Positions 32,905 through 45,660 of a stretch of DNA of 64,000 bases are shown one piece after another. Each line of letters begins with the position of its first letter. Position 1 is the first letter of the stretch. The stretch comes from Siphonodentalium dalli (Eukaryota > Mollusca > Scaphopoda > Gadilida > Siphonodentaliidae). The notes under the pieces were generated by a model. It was not told where the DNA came from, searched no databases, and saw only the letters and a program-made list of their open reading frames with translations. The stretch lies in NCBI GenBank assembly GCA_032622095.1, contig CP136063.1:212615982-212679981 (forward strand). The letters are read 5' to 3'. Position numbers and translations under genes: made by a program.

Positions 32905-33200
32905 CAGGGAAGGGGGTATACCCTCAACTTTGGTCAAAATGTTAAAATTATTTTTTAGACCAACGGTAGCATAATTTGTCACTTTTGGTAAAGATAATGG
33001 TCTGAAATGGTCCATCAGTTGGACTTTTTTTTCTCAACCTTAGGAGATTTCCAACCTGACAACCTCGTAGGGTTAACCAAAGATACTATTTGGTAAATTT
33101 CAACTCGGGGGGGGGGGGGGGGGGGTATAGTATTTCGCGAACATGGGAGTTTGGTCTGGTTCAGGGGGGGGGGGCGTTGTAAATTTAAGGTGGACACCCT
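32905..33200. repeat. Family C fragment with G tracts
   Basis: The phrase TAGGGTTAACCAAAGATACT and GGTAAATTTCAACTC match family C (6380-6412), diverged. It contains a run of 19 G (33107-33125) and a second G run (33163-33174). Confidence 0.5.
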
Positions 33201-33694
33201 CCCCGAACGGACACGCTGTAGCAACGCCATTGTCTGTACAGTTGGAAGACAGGAGACGTGAGCATTGAGCGGGAAGGTTGTTCCAGTTTGCAAACGTAAA
33301 CTGTAAGCACAAACCTTGGTCCTCACCAATGGGTTCCGTTGATGAGCGTTGGTCGATCATACCCCAACCAAATGATGAACTTGTCACTTCTGTGTGATAC
33401 AACGGGATACCACAAAGCTACTAATTAAAGTTACCAGAATACTTCAACCTGTCTACCTGTAGGTTCTCTATTACGTTTGCCTGATAATTCTTCGTGGACC
33501 TCCACGTTTATCCATAACATACCACGGTTAATCTTTCCCGTCATCGCAATGGCAATTACGGTGTAGACGTTGTTCAAATACTGTCATCCTACAATATTTG
33601 CAAAATCAAAGCAACGCACGTACAATGCAGGCATTGACTCTGCAACTCTTAATTAATACATTACGTAATACGGAAACCAGGTTTAAACTGCTCT

Positions 33695-33963
33695 TTAACC
33701 CTTTCTGTACTACATGGATTCTCCCATTCAGTTATTATAGTATACATTGGAACGTTCTATTATTCATTTGGATGGGTGTTCAGGTAATAAAAGCAGACGA
33801 CAGACAGATAACAGATAATACAAGAGCACAATTATTCAAAATCATTGGTGGGGAATTGTTTATCAGATAATAAGTTCAACTTATTATTATAATGAACTTA
33901 TTATCTGAACATTTCCCAAGGGAACTACTCGTCAATGAGTATATAGTATATAGACTGGGTTAA
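33695..33963. mobile_element. TTAA-bounded MITE, small
   Basis: It starts TTAACCCTTTCTGTAC (33695) and ends TAGACTGGGTTAA (33963). An internal inverted repeat TCAGATAATAAGTTCAACTT...GAACTTATTATCTGA lies at 33864-33908. It shares the style and several phrases with 4299-5103 and 43409-43657. Confidence 0.6.
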
Positions 33964-34378
33964 GTGACAAATCTTCTGAATAAATTCCGGTGCACGTGCG
34001 TTTAATTATTTATATCAATTCTCGTTATGAACAACATTGCGGCAGAAATTAAAACATGGCGATCAGTGCATTTGTGTAGTTGTTTCATATTTTATTGAGC
34101 ATCCCATATAAACATTTCAAACATAACTTATTTATAACAAACTAATGTAGGATGAACGAATGGGAATGGAGCACAAGTTATAGCAACTTAGGTGGAGCTC
34201 CACTCCCCGAGAAAAAGATGGTGTGCACAGAAGAAAAATATAAATGCATACATGTTGAAAACAAAACAATAATTCTGACAAAACACACAAATACAATATG
34301 GAATGTTCAAGATAGTTATGGGGTAAGGGAAGATAGTTTTATAACATATGTTTATGTTTAGTGCATGTTGTTCTCGAT

Positions 34379-34948
34379 TTAAGTTAATATACGACTGGTA
34401 ATGTTCACTAAATGTAATGCATCTGCATGTTCATCGCCAAATCGCAGTGAGTTTATAATATATGTTTGGACAGCTGCGAACAATTGGTAATTTCCTTCAT
34501 TGGAAAGCGAGACTGATCCACAAAGTAGATCGGCAACATGTATTTGATATAGTCCAATTCGCAATATTTTTTATTCGAGGTTGGCCCTTTCTGTTTGATA
34601 AAAGGGACAAGTGGAAAAGTAATGATCAGCGTCCTCGTTTAGGTAGCCACAACTACACTCAGGGTTACTTATTAAGTGATTTTGACATTTGTCACCATTC
34701 AAATCGCTGCATTTATTTCGGAGTCTGCATAATAGAATGTTAGCTTTCCTGCCGCTGGAATAAAACATTGGTGGTTTAAGTGTCCCGGGTTGGGGGTTTA
34801 CAAGATTAGAGAAGGTAGTAATTGATGCGCTTTGTTGGGCTATTTTCTCTTGGCCATTCCATATAGAAATCATGCATGAAGGAAGGAAACTACTATTTGT
34901 GTAGTGTTTCAACCATATATTATAGATATAATCATACACCCGATACAT
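34379..34948 (-). pseudogene. Non-LTR reverse transcriptase C-terminal remnant
   Basis: The minus-strand frame from 34948 reads KANILLCRLRNKCSDLN, then CSCGYLNEDADHYFSTCPFY, a CXC...H...C knuckle of the type that closes many Jockey/I-like non-LTR polyproteins. An in-frame TAA at 34571-34573 interrupts it. The same frame continues with YFADLLCGS-like residues (here VADLLCGSVSLSNEGNYQLF, then VQTYIINSLRF) to a stop near 34379. The family resemblance is by motif only. No endonuclease or palm was found upstream, as expected for a 5'-truncated copy. It is unlike the array element in sequence. Confidence 0.7.
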
Positions 34949-35310
34949 TCACACAGTTAGTGCCTTTAAGAATCAGTACAAATCGCGATAGTGTTTACAT
35001 GGATGTTTCCATGGTTTGTCAAGCAATAACTGCACACTCCGCTGCACAAAAAGCACCCACCTGCGTCACTTCAAATCGACCACGCGCACGTCGCTTGTTG
35101 TTATATTGGGCACACTTTCAACTCCAGTTGTGGTGGTTTTCCAATCAGATTTTTGACGCCAGTTTGTTTATATTTATTAGTGATTTTATGTTTAGGCTCT
35201 TTTTAATTGCGTTGCGATATCAATTATCTCTTTTATTACTGGCAAAAAACTAATAGAGATAGTTCAGTTTGATTTGCAGTAAATCTACTGGTATATGATT
35301 ATAGGGAATG

Positions 35311-35449
35311 ACTGGAAGATCGATCGGGATCATAGGTTTTGACCAGCGAAGTAATTAAACAAATTCATTTGAATCCCTCCTTCTGGATTCATACGCGTTG
35401 TTTCAATACTATGTCGATCAAACCAATGACCCCAATCGATCTTCCGGAC
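35311..35449. repeat. Inverted repeat, about 140 bp
   Basis: The left arm GGAAGATCGATCGGGATCAT with GGTTTTGACC (about 35313-35343) pairs with GTCGATCAAACC and CCCAATCGATCTTCCGG (about 35413-35447). A 154-codon plus frame at 35339-35803 overlaps it and has no recognised domain. Confidence 0.65.
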
Positions 35450-37092
35450 TTTTCTTATATAACATCAAAACATTGCTTCACTCGTAGGTCGTCTGCTACA
35501 TTGTGTCATATCCGAATTATATTCAGAGAGCCGATATATAGGACTATTCTAAATAGAGATTGGCCAATAGCAATGACATACCATTCTCAAGAAATCACAG
35601 CTGTGACGATTTGTGTGCATATCATAATTAGTATACAGACAATATGTACATACACTCGACCGGGTACTCGTTTAACGCATTGGGTGACGCTAGACAACAG
35701 CAACCGAAGTCCTTTGGGTGAGTTTGGGAGCGCCACAATAACGTTGAGATTTGAAATACCGTTAACACTGTCACATGGATTTAAGTACACACATCGCACA
35801 TAGAGAAATATGTATACACAGAATCCCTAAGTGATCACCTACTCAATCAAAACCGGCTACCTGCTGCTCAACTTCTGTGATCTATCAAGAAATGATCGTG
35901 ATAATGGTCATTTTCACAAGAGACATTCCAGAATCTCGATTAATGTTAACACGTAAATGCATGTCACTCAAAAGATGAATTTGGTGACATTATTTTTTGT
36001 CGTGAATAGTTTTCAACGACAGGCAACTATGCCATATATCTATAGGATTTTATCATATATATGATAATTAAACCCTAAACCCGGCCTCATATTTTTAGTA
36101 AGACACACGTGCATTATCGGCACGCGCTATGACATAACAGCTTAGCGCAATCATATCGATGTCAATGCCAGAACATTTTCAGTTCTGTTACTTGAAGGTG
36201 TCTATACTTCCTCTTTGGTTGTGATAAGGAAATCAATATTGTTTTTAACCCCAGCATACTTTTAATGAATCTCGATATTATTCTTCAATTAAAATAAACA
36301 ACAAGAGTATGTAAGTTCGTGCATGGTCTTATGCAACTTGATTTGTGGGTATAGTGTACTTCAACCAATGTTTAGTATAACGTGTATACCCAAAATCAAC
36401 GACTTGGGACAATGAGTATCACAGTAAAGGAACTCGTGTGCAATTGAGCAATTCGGTGGTTTTGTGCGATTTAGAAGTTCTAATTTGGGGTCTTGTGTAT
36501 AGGCATACTCTAAACTTGTATCCACAAAACCAACGTCTCGGGATAATGATTACAACACTGAAGGAAATCGTGCACATATGAGTAATATAGTGTTGGTTCT
36601 AATTTCGCAGCTGATGTAAGAATAACAAATTTGGCGAAATATTAACAAGAAAATAATCTTCACAAAAAAAACCGGGATTGCCCCTAAATTCTCTTAGTCT
36701 TTGTTGCTCAAAACCGCAATGAGAAGTATTAGGCATCATAATCACTTTTGAGTGTTGATCCTTCACAGTACACTGCCAGAGAACAAGGACTAGTATTTCA
36801 TCAAATCGATTAGTCCCACACACACCGGACAAACGACGGAAAACCACAATGACGCACAGTACACATCTCGAGTCCGCCAGCTCAGCGAGACGGTAGCCGA
36901 ACCGCTAATTAGTTTCGTAAAACTGAATGTCGAATGGAGCGGTATCAGTATATCAGGTGAAACCGCCACACTCCCGGTGCCTTTATTCGCCAATTAGCAC
37001 ACAATAACCAGTTTATAGTCCGACTACATGTTTACAGTTTGGATATAATGCACCGATGATCTTCACTGAAACGGAAAAACAGAATAGCATGA
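35450..37092. other. Gene-free stretch
   Basis: Short frames only. A diverged direct duplication of about 170 bp may be present (near 36350 and 36490: TTGTGTATAG/ACTTGTATCC-type phrases with CAAAATCAACG and CAAAACCAACG). Nothing else is supportable. Confidence 0.3.
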
Positions 37093-37100
37093 TATTTATA
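37093..37100 (+). promoter_or_regulatory. Candidate TATA box
   Basis: TATTTATA followed by AGGACC, 49 bp before the ATG of the candidate signal-peptide exon. The spacing would allow a start site near 37125. Inference only. Confidence 0.3.
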
Positions 37101-37148
37101 AGGACCGGTGTTTAGTTGACAGGTTAATTAAGACAAACATTCGTAGAG

Positions 37149-37191
37149 ATGAGGAGTGTAGTGTGTTTCGGATTTCTCTTCAGTAGCTTAG
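37149..37191 (+). CDS. Candidate first exon encoding a signal peptide
   Basis: ATG at 37149 begins MRSVVCFGFLFSSL: one basic residue and then a hydrophobic run, as in a secretory signal. After 14 codons plus one base the sequence reads G|GTAAGT (donor at 37192-37197), an ideal 5' splice site in phase 1, the usual phase for exons joining a signal peptide to extracellular modules. A TATA-like motif lies 49 bp upstream. No stop or alternative start confuses the frame. I could not identify the next exon, so the protein's identity is unknown. It could also be a chance match, since such short combinations occur by accident. Confidence 0.35.
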
Positions 37192-37197
37192 GTAAGT

Positions 37198-39047
37198 AGA
37201 TATTGTATTATAGTGTATGTAGGTATGTGTGTCTCTGTGTCGGATATTCTCCGTTCTTCATGTTTATAGAATACACGTGTGATATATTATTTCGCTTTTC
37301 ACGGCATATACTCCAAACCATCGCCCAAGCCACCTATCGTTGCAAGTGTTGGTTAAGACCTGGTTATACCATATAAGGCGTTTTATACATTAAAGGTATA
37401 AAATTCGACTAGATTGTTCCCGTGTCTATCAGATTCCAACAACAACGACATTTCTTCAGAAGACGCTTTAGTTATCAGAATCAATTTTTTAGCAAAAAAT
37501 AATGCTAACCACTGTCAACTCTAATATAAAATTTTCAAAAATTATATATCAACATTTTATTCAACGCAATTTGGTATCGAGAGTATGTCGGTCGGTTCGT
37601 CGAATATTTACCAGGCCGCAAATATTCCAGGTGGTGAAAAATAAGAGATTTAAAAAATCGATATAAGCAGTTATCATGATAACTCTGAGATTGATCGGTG
37701 AGTTCCTCGACTAGAATCAAATATTTTTTAACCCCGAAGACAAAAAAATAGTTATTTACATGTAGGATCGTTAGTTCGGATTATGTATCATTAAGTACTG
37801 TATACGGCTGGTTTTCTTGTGCATTAATTCCACATACTTCTAGTATAGTTCTCAGTCTCCATGCAGTAACAAGAAACAATAAATTCATCCAAAATCGTAC
37901 AACTGTATAACCTAAGTTACAACAACTGTACAGTATATATGGCCAACGGGTGGAAACGTTTTATAGAGTCGTGCAGACCAGACATTGCTAATTACGTTGA
38001 TTGCGGCAACAATTTGGTACATCCCATTCTATCCACATTAATTGTTTCTTTATTAACACAAACATTGCATCTCTGTACTTTCCCGTCGACATGCGTATAC
38101 TTTAGTCATTACACTTCCCGATGCAAATATTCGATGTACTTTAAAACTTTCGACAAGATGTGTGACAATGAGTTACCGGTCTAGAACCACGGACATGGGC
38201 GTGATATTAATTACAGTTTATCGGCTACATGTGTGTATATCCTATACTATTTCATAAATCATGACAGATTCACGAACGTTTCAACTATTGTGAATATTGC
38301 TATGGAATGACATGTATGTCGGGCCTGCATCGAACCATATTTCTTCTAACACTATTATAACGGCTGCACATGCATATCGATCGTCTGTGGTTGTATTACA
38401 TATAATAGTCCCTATATTACCGACCCCGAAATTAAGTATTTCCATACCCAATTTCTTCATATTTATTTATGCGTCTCCAATCAACATCACATGTTCGCTT
38501 ATTACCTGCAGTTTCCGATTAGGCGAGTCAGGGGTATAACTGCAGTATGTAACGAGTGCGCGCAAACGGCAGTTATCTTCGTCCATGTGCCAGAGATTCC
38601 CACAGAAGTTTGTTGAACATCATCGAGAGATTATTCTGTCATAGTGTTTTTGTCGCGGAGATGCAAATGTTCAACCACCTGCTGCTGTGTGTTATTAGGT
38701 ATGCTGGTATAATGCTGCATCGTGCAGTCTCTCATGAGTGAGGTGCATGGCGCATCGAATCCTGATAGGCGCTGATTTGTCATCTGTGCAAATGGATAGT
38801 TACCCGTTTCGTGTATCTGGGCAAGTTCGTTATTTGCTTTCCGGGGTGCCCATATCACTTCACTGTACCGATAAAGCGTTTATTATACGACACATATTTG
38901 GTTCATCCCATGTCACAAAGGGCAAAACTACTTCGTTACACCATCCAATGTCATCACCCGGGCAAAAGTACCCCATTGAACATTCCCAGTCATCACCCGA
39001 AACTCCCAATTTAAATAGTTCCCAACTTCCGGTGACCTAATTTCACG
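37198..39047. other. Gene-free stretch, possible intron
   Basis: If the 37149 exon is real this would be intronic. Short frames (for example 37939-38184 and 38738-39040, plus) show no domain. No repeat was recognised. Confidence 0.3.
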
Positions 39048-39105
39048 GGATACTGATACGGAATTCAAAGGATACTGATACGGAATTAATAGAATACCGA
39101 TACGG
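39048..39105 (+). repeat. Short tandem repeat, three units
   Basis: GGATACTGATACGGAATT-type units repeat three times with small changes, the last as GAATACCGATACGG. Confidence 0.8.
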
Positions 39106-39506
39106 CTCACGATCAGACAAGCGTTTTCCGACTGCTCGGAATTTATCGCCAAACAATCATGGTATTTGTAAGGGATTAGTGGTAGTCATACACTAAACGA
39201 TATAATTCCTATATCTTCCTAATTAATCGTTGTTAACTATGTTGATTGGAAACAAATTGCATCACACCTTTTTTACGACCCCAAACCACCCACACTCTCT
39301 CTGTGTCTGGAATTTTTCTGCAGACCACCCCCCCCCCGGCGGTGGAGTTATTTCCTGGCGAAAATAACCCTCTGCCCGGTCCTTTCCGCCACCGATAAAA
39401 CTAGTTTATTAGAGTTTATCTTCAATTCAGTCGCTAGGACATATAACGACGTCAGTTTTACGGTGTCTAAAATACCGAACAGAAGGTCATTATCGTTGGA
39501 AAATCA

Positions 39507-39645
39507 CGAACCACCAGTCAAACAATTCGGGGGAGGGGAGCCGACCTCCAGTCAAACTATTTGGAAGGGGGGCACGAACTAGCAACCAGTTCAACAATTC
39601 GGTGGGGGGGGGGGGGTGGCGATGGACCACCAGTCAAACTATTCA
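39507..39645 (+). repeat. G-rich minisatellite, about four units
   Basis: Units of about 35-50 bp contain (C)CAGTCAAACTATT or CAGTTCAACAATTCGG followed by a G-rich run. The longest run is at 39603-39616. C runs also occur just upstream near 39328. Confidence 0.7.
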
Positions 39646-40547
39646 ATAATATTCATGCATGTTGTTCGTGCTCTCATATCTAACCTTTTATTGATCTTGA
39701 CTCGAGATGTCTCTTCTGTTATAACTATTTATTTCTATAACCAATCTTCACTCCGTAATCTTTTCCGAATTCGATGGCTCCCCGTCCATTCAAATGACTG
39801 ATACTGTTTCGCCATGAACACATATCGGATATCATACGCACTTATTTAAACCACCAAGTGTTTGTTTTGCTTGGTATATATGTCACTAACCTCTATTGAA
39901 GCTATATATCAGATAATTAGTTAATATTATGGTCACTATAACCCCTCTGTCCATAAATAATATGATATATGAGATACGCGATCATAACAAACTAAATATG
40001 TATGTGGGTCTTTATGTCGAAATCTCCCGCTGAAACTGGTGAAGCATTGCCATTATATCGCCATTATTCAGCGCATGCAGGTATACAACGCGCGTAAGAC
40101 ATACTACCGTAATTACTTAATCAATATAATCCACGTTACATGAAGTTGATACCCAGTCCTTCTCTTAGTGCATGTAACGTAAAATAAGGTCAGGTGGGAT
40201 GGTTGCAAAATATTAAGTCACATTCCGTTATAATTTATAGCTTACTTGGCTGATAACCCTATATATTTTTTCTTCACTCGTTCAGTCATATGAATTTATA
40301 TCAGCGAAATGTACAATCAGACGGTACGATGCACATACATAATACAATGCGTTCGGCTGCCAATTCTATCTTTCTTTTTGTAGAGTCGGCAGTTTCTTAG
40401 AATCCAACAGGTGCGAAAACGCTCCACGTGCGCGTCTTTTATAGTTGTTATTTCTGCCTTTGTTGAGAAGAAAATAACATTGTATTTTTGTGATCCAAAT
40501 TAAATAAGTCAGCACTTTTGCATCGTGATTTCTTGCTGAGGGCACCA
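39646..40547. other. Gene-free stretch
   Basis: AT-rich, short frames only, no recognised repeat. Confidence 0.4.
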
Positions 40548-40983
40548 TAGATCATGGCATGAATCTCTACTCCGCTCGTAGAGATCATATTCCACCTATA
40601 TATACAAAACCTGGGGACTCTTTGGTGTTTTGACATTTTATGCCAGGGAACTTTATAACATTGAACTAACAAGGCAAGGAATATATTTCTTTGTTTAATA
40701 ATAATATTGTTCCTCAATGAAACGAATCTGAGAATCTTTATCACATGGTGGACACTCCAAGGCCACAGCTGTTCCGTATTCTGGTGGAATATATTTATGT
40801 TTGGTCCCTCTTCCAAATGGTATATAATATGGGATATGTTGTGTATAATGTATTCTGGTCATTCGAAAATTAAGTGGGCCTTTAATGAACAGGTAATAAC
40901 GAAGAAATATATTCCCCGCATTATTGTTATTGTTTCGACTTAACTTCAAAACATTAACAGGTTTTGTACTGGTGGAATATAAG
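40548..40983. mobile_element. Second copy of the 5132-6136 element, shorter
   Basis: The left arm TAGATCAT...GAATCTCTACTCCG...GTAGAGATCATATTCCACC (40548-40606) matches the element at 5132. The right part GAAATATATTCCCCGC and GGTTTTGTACTGGTGGAATA (about 40901-40981) is its reverse complement partner, cut before the outermost 40 bp. The interior is shorter and different. Confidence 0.65.
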
Positions 40984-43408
40984 TGAACCATAGTCATAGC
41001 CTTGAAACTAGTCCAAATGTTTCAGGCCCACGTTTGTACGACTCGCCGATTATTTCCGGGGGATCAGTATATACCGTGTTGTACACGAACTGTGTCATAA
41101 AATAAGATCACACATATATTTTCCGCCAAAAATATTAACGTAATGTTGTCTAAACGTGACTACTAATCTATAGAATATCTTACTGTCAGTACTGTCAATA
41201 TCAGTACTGGGCATACCCCCTTCTTAAATACCAATCTGTCGGTGGTATGAATCTAAACCAGAAACCTGGCCGAAGTCATATAGCAATTTCCCATCAGTTT
41301 TGAAATTTTCAACAGACGCTCTTTATTTTGACCATATCAGGAATATACTAACAAGAAACGCTCTTTACTGTTCCATGATATTGAAGATTTCTTATTTCTA
41401 TGACTTTACTCCACTTTCGAGTCCATCGTATTCCTGGCATATTTCCCTTTCATTTGATACAAATCAACTATATATGTACAGCTAGCTCTTCCCGAGATAT
41501 CTCATACGAAACCATGAAAGACTGGCGAAAAAAAGTGGTCGAACAAAACTCGATCCGGTGTAACGCCATGAGACCGGACAGAGTCTTAATTCGACCACTT
41601 TATTTCGCTGCATGGTCTCGATGGCTTCAGGGAAGATATTTCCACTGCCGCTAACCGAACACGATTAATCCACATATGAACATGCAACAAATTAATATGA
41701 ATCGTACGTGACACGCAGTGGAGCAACCACACATGATGTGCCTCAAATTTGCATTTTTTCGGCGACATAACGCTAAGAATAATTTATGTAACATCATGCA
41801 GTGGTCACGACGGAGACGACATGCCAAATTGACAAGACGTGTCGTGGATTGTAAAATCTTGTCTGGATTGCGTCACGACTTCTTCATTTTTCGTTTTCAT
41901 TAAGCTGAACGATATTGGTCTGAATGAAATTAATAGACTTAAATCACATGTGAATTCTTCGTACGTTGTGAAGTAGTTACTTTCATTTTTATCGCGATGC
42001 TTCATTTCCAATTCCGCGTTTTTTTGCAATATCCACACGGTTGCTAACCGGAAGTCACGTGAAATTTCTCCAAAATCTATACCCGCGATCTTGAAAATCA
42101 CTGATGGATATAGAAAAAAATTATATGATGTCATTCACCTGCCTTAGGTATAAGCACCCTTGGTGGTTGCTACATGTATATATATTATAGGAATGCGAAT
42201 ATTTTACCAATATATTTTATTTTATCTCTATTATTCCATGTATGGCCACATATTAGTGACATGTGGAAAAACTCAATTCGAAGAGTTAATAACCTTGTCT
42301 TCGATATAGGTACTGTATGTTATGACACATGTTGTGCTAGGGACCTGTGCGACAATCGATTAGAAATATCCTCATAAACGAAATTACCCTTTTCCAAAGC
42401 GAGAACTGGCCCGAATCTGTATGATCAATTTATCTGCCGCATAGCGTGGGATCATTTTGCCGTCTGCGACTCCTATCTCTGACCTTATAATATAATTGAT
42501 GAGATACTAGCAGTATACTTGTATAAATTGTATACATACACACACAACTATCACATACCGCTACCGAATTCCAGTAATTTCTGGGAATGCGGGACTGGTG
42601 GGGAGCGGCTTGCCGTGTTTTGATTTCCATTATACAGTACGGTCTGGCTGTTATGTATGGATACAGCAGGCTAAAGTTGGTGCAATTTTGTGGGTAATTT
42701 GTAATTATAAATGCGACCGCGGTAAATGTTATCCATATATATGGTCAATAAGAACAATATATAAACTTCACACCTCAGCTGCACACCTCGGCAAACTGCA
42801 AAGTTCTCATGGAAAAAATTCTTCACCCCAAAATTCCTATATATGGCAAAATCTCAGATCTGTATCCGAATATTTTATAGCAAAAATTGATAAGAAATTC
42901 AGAACAATTTGTGTTTATGTGGATTATCGTGATACTTTATTGATGAGCTCAAACCAGTAATAAGAAGACGAGAAAAAAGTAGGGTCCTTCGAAAGGTTGA
43001 ACACGACAATGACCAGGAACAGAAAGTACGTTTTCAGAAAAATATTCACCGCATTGACTGAAATTCATCACCGTAGATACATGTGTGTTGTTGAATTCTT
43101 TCTGAATTATATATATTACTTTACTATATATATTATGAAACGAGCCAGTAATGTACTTCTTAGACTTATCAACCCGAAGATAGGCATTCATCATAACTAT
43201 TACACGAATGATTTTATGTTCGGCAATAGAACAAAAATATTAACATACTGGCCGTATACTTTTTCTTGACAAGTCTTCAGTTTTAATTGGCATATTAATT
43301 TTTTGTTTGAGTCAGTCATTATGACAGTTTTTAATTGTTGAGAATTTACTATTTATTTAAATGCTTGTTTGAATTATGTACCCAATACTGACAATCTTTC
43401 GCGTTTAA
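40984..43408. other. Gene-free stretch
   Basis: Short frames on both strands, including a 120-codon plus frame (42598-42960) and a 109-codon minus frame (41805-42134), have no recognised domains. AGCGTTT/ACGCTCTTTA phrases near 41316 and 41357 recall others near 58290 and 58332 and may be a diverged repeat. Confidence 0.35.
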
Positions 43409-43657
43409 GTAACCCTTTCTATATACTAAAGCATCATTGGTGAGTAGTTTTCCAATAGCAAATGTTCAGATACTAAGTTCAATAAACTTTTGTTGAACTT
43501 ATTATCTAAACATTTCCCTCAATAAATATATACCTTTCTGCACTGCCGTCTTCTTTTACAACCGTGGCCTTTACATTCCCCCGAAATCAATAATATATCA
43601 TTCTAATGTACACCTTTTAACTGACTGGGAGAATGTATATAGTATAGAAAGGGTTAA
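43409..43657. mobile_element. TTAA-type MITE, one end altered
   Basis: It begins GTAACCCTTTCTATA (TTAA changed to GTAA) and ends TATAGAAAGGGTTAA (43657). Internal ATACTAAGTTCAA...TTGAACTTATTATCT pairing at about 43471-43505 matches the element at 33695-33963. Confidence 0.55.
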
Positions 43658-44547
43658 GTGAATTCACACATGTAGGTTCAGAAAATACTCTCCCACCATG
43701 ACCAGAAATTGAGGACGATGGCACGATATAATTATATACCTACAATCGGCTCACTGACCTAAAAATTAGTTGTACCCTCGACTTCTGATCATTCGTCAGG
43801 TGTGGAATCGTTTTCTTGTGTGTGGCTCCCACATGCCAACCATACCAGTAATTCATCTGTGGTGTGTAGGACTATGTCGGCGTATAATTTTGGCTGATGA
43901 CTGGCGTCTGGACCTATTCGCTTCTTCATTCACGGAATCGACCGGCGAGAACAATGTGGTAATTGCAGCATCACAGATCTCCCACGTATAAAACTCGAGC
44001 CAAGCTATGTTTATTTTACCCGATTAATGCTGTATTTCTTATAACTGTTTCAGTGGGTGGGTTGATAATGTTATACACGGTTCCAAATTAGTAACCAAAT
44101 TCTTGTGATTCGTGGAATATTAATCATGGGTTTAAGCGACAAAGTCGACTCATTGCTACGGCGAATTGAAGACATAATATAAATAAATTAACTCGATCAC
44201 CCACTGACTAAATGTAACTCCCTATCGATATGCAATCTGCGAAACATGTATTGGGAACGAATTATTTGTGTCTATGGCGTTGAAACACTCTTCTTCCTCA
44301 GTGATATGCAAGTGTTTATACTCGGTTGCAACAATGTTCTTGTCACAAACGATGTTGAGTCAAACAGAACCAACATAATCGCAGACATAGCCACTTTCCT
44401 CTGCATCAGTTACACTCTTATAAAAGGCGAAAGCGCTTCATGTAACACTGGTTGACCCTGCATGGACGTCTATCCAAATGGACCTACAATACATGTGGAC
44501 TACTCTGTTAAAATCTGGGTATATAACTCTTGATATATTGTTCTGTA
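43658..44547. other. Gene-free stretch
   Basis: Two plus frames of 69-73 codons (43770-43991, 44246-44455) are unrecognised. I see nothing else. Confidence 0.35.
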
Positions 44548-44571
44548 ATATATATATATATATATATATAC
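44548..44571. repeat. (TA)n microsatellite
   Basis: Uninterrupted TA repeat. Confidence 0.95.
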
Positions 44572-44687
44572 TCAGGCACAATCTGCATTATGTACAGTTG
44601 TTTACACTCACACACGACGGGTAAACTTTAAACTACCTGTGTTAAGTATTAGACCTATTGCGATACCGGGAAAAATTCAAAAGAGAA

Positions 44688-44756
44688 TTAGGTGTCATGG
44701 ATAAGATCATCGCAGTCTCTGTTAGACGAGGTTGGGGCGGGTTCGAACCCCGACAT
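44688..44756 (+). mobile_element. tRNA-like SINE head
   Basis: GTCATGGATAAGATCATCGC looks like a tRNA D-arm, and GGCGGGTTCGAACCCCGACA contains a perfect B box/T-arm. The 5' half cannot form the acceptor stem with CATGGGC, so this is a tRNA-derived head, not a functional tRNA. The family differs from the one at 45588. Confidence 0.5.
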
Positions 44757-45587
44757 GGGCGAAAATCGGGAACGATTTCCAAGCTTCGTGTAACACAATT
44801 AGGTACCTTTGGAGTATTTTAGAGCGCAAATCGCTTAGCGGCTTTCAACTGCATTTAGTATAGGTCTTTATCGATACACAGACTCCCAACTTACATCTTG
44901 ATCCACATCTAAACTAGCTGGCCATCTTCCAATATTGACAGGATGCCTGTCATGCTTCGAATTTGGAATCTACTGACATGGCACATTGACTGTTATATAC
45001 GTTTTAATATCGCTATTCGAAGAAATTAGCATCAGCCGGCAACATACTAGACTGATCGCAATTGACATATATAACAGGTTGATCAAAACTGCAAAATAAA
45101 CTATGCAGTTGGCACAGTTGCAAGATAAATGTGTCTGATTTAATATGACTCAAGTTTGAAGTTGGATCTTAGCTCAGAAAACAGAATTATAACTCCCACG
45201 AAAATAAATACATTGGGGTTTATTCAGTCTTCGCCCGGCTGCTTCACCAGACATCAGGTTCATTTCACATGAAAGTAAAATCAACAAGGCGTTGTCGGCG
45301 TTGGAGTATATGCTGACACATCTCCTTCTCGAGTACATCATGGTATTCTACGTCATCGGTTAAATCCGGAATTCGTTTGCCTCAAATGTTCGCTTCGGAA
45401 TTTCTTGTTAGTTGTAAAATATTTTGACAGAATTATAACTGCACCAGCCATGTGGCCACCGTAGCATAGGCCTATGTATGCGGCACGTATACGAAAAATG
45501 TGCTACCAAATTGCACCGTCGTTTAACTTAGGATTTAATCTGATTTAATACACAAATTATTTGAAGTATTATCACGGCATGTATATC
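44757..45587. other. Gene-free stretch
   Basis: The first 120 bp may be the body of the SINE whose head ends at 44756. The remainder shows nothing recognisable. Confidence 0.3.
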
Positions 45588-45660
45588 GTGGCCCCGGTGG
45601 ATCAGTTGTTAAGTTTTATGGCGCATTATGCCAACATGCGGCGTCCTTCGCGAGATTGCA
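45588..45660 (+). mobile_element. SINE head, CCCCGGTGG family, copy 1
   Basis: CCCCGGTGGATCAGTTGTTA followed by ATGGCGCATTATGCCAACAT matches in order the head at 60308 (CCCCGGTGGCTCAGTTG, ATGGCGCATT, GCCAGCAT). It has the A-box-like TGGATCAGTTG. No intact B box. Confidence 0.5.

Noticed and set aside
44688-44756. Functional tRNA gene
   Set aside because: Good T-arm but no acceptor-stem pairing and a poor anticodon arm. Called a SINE head instead.
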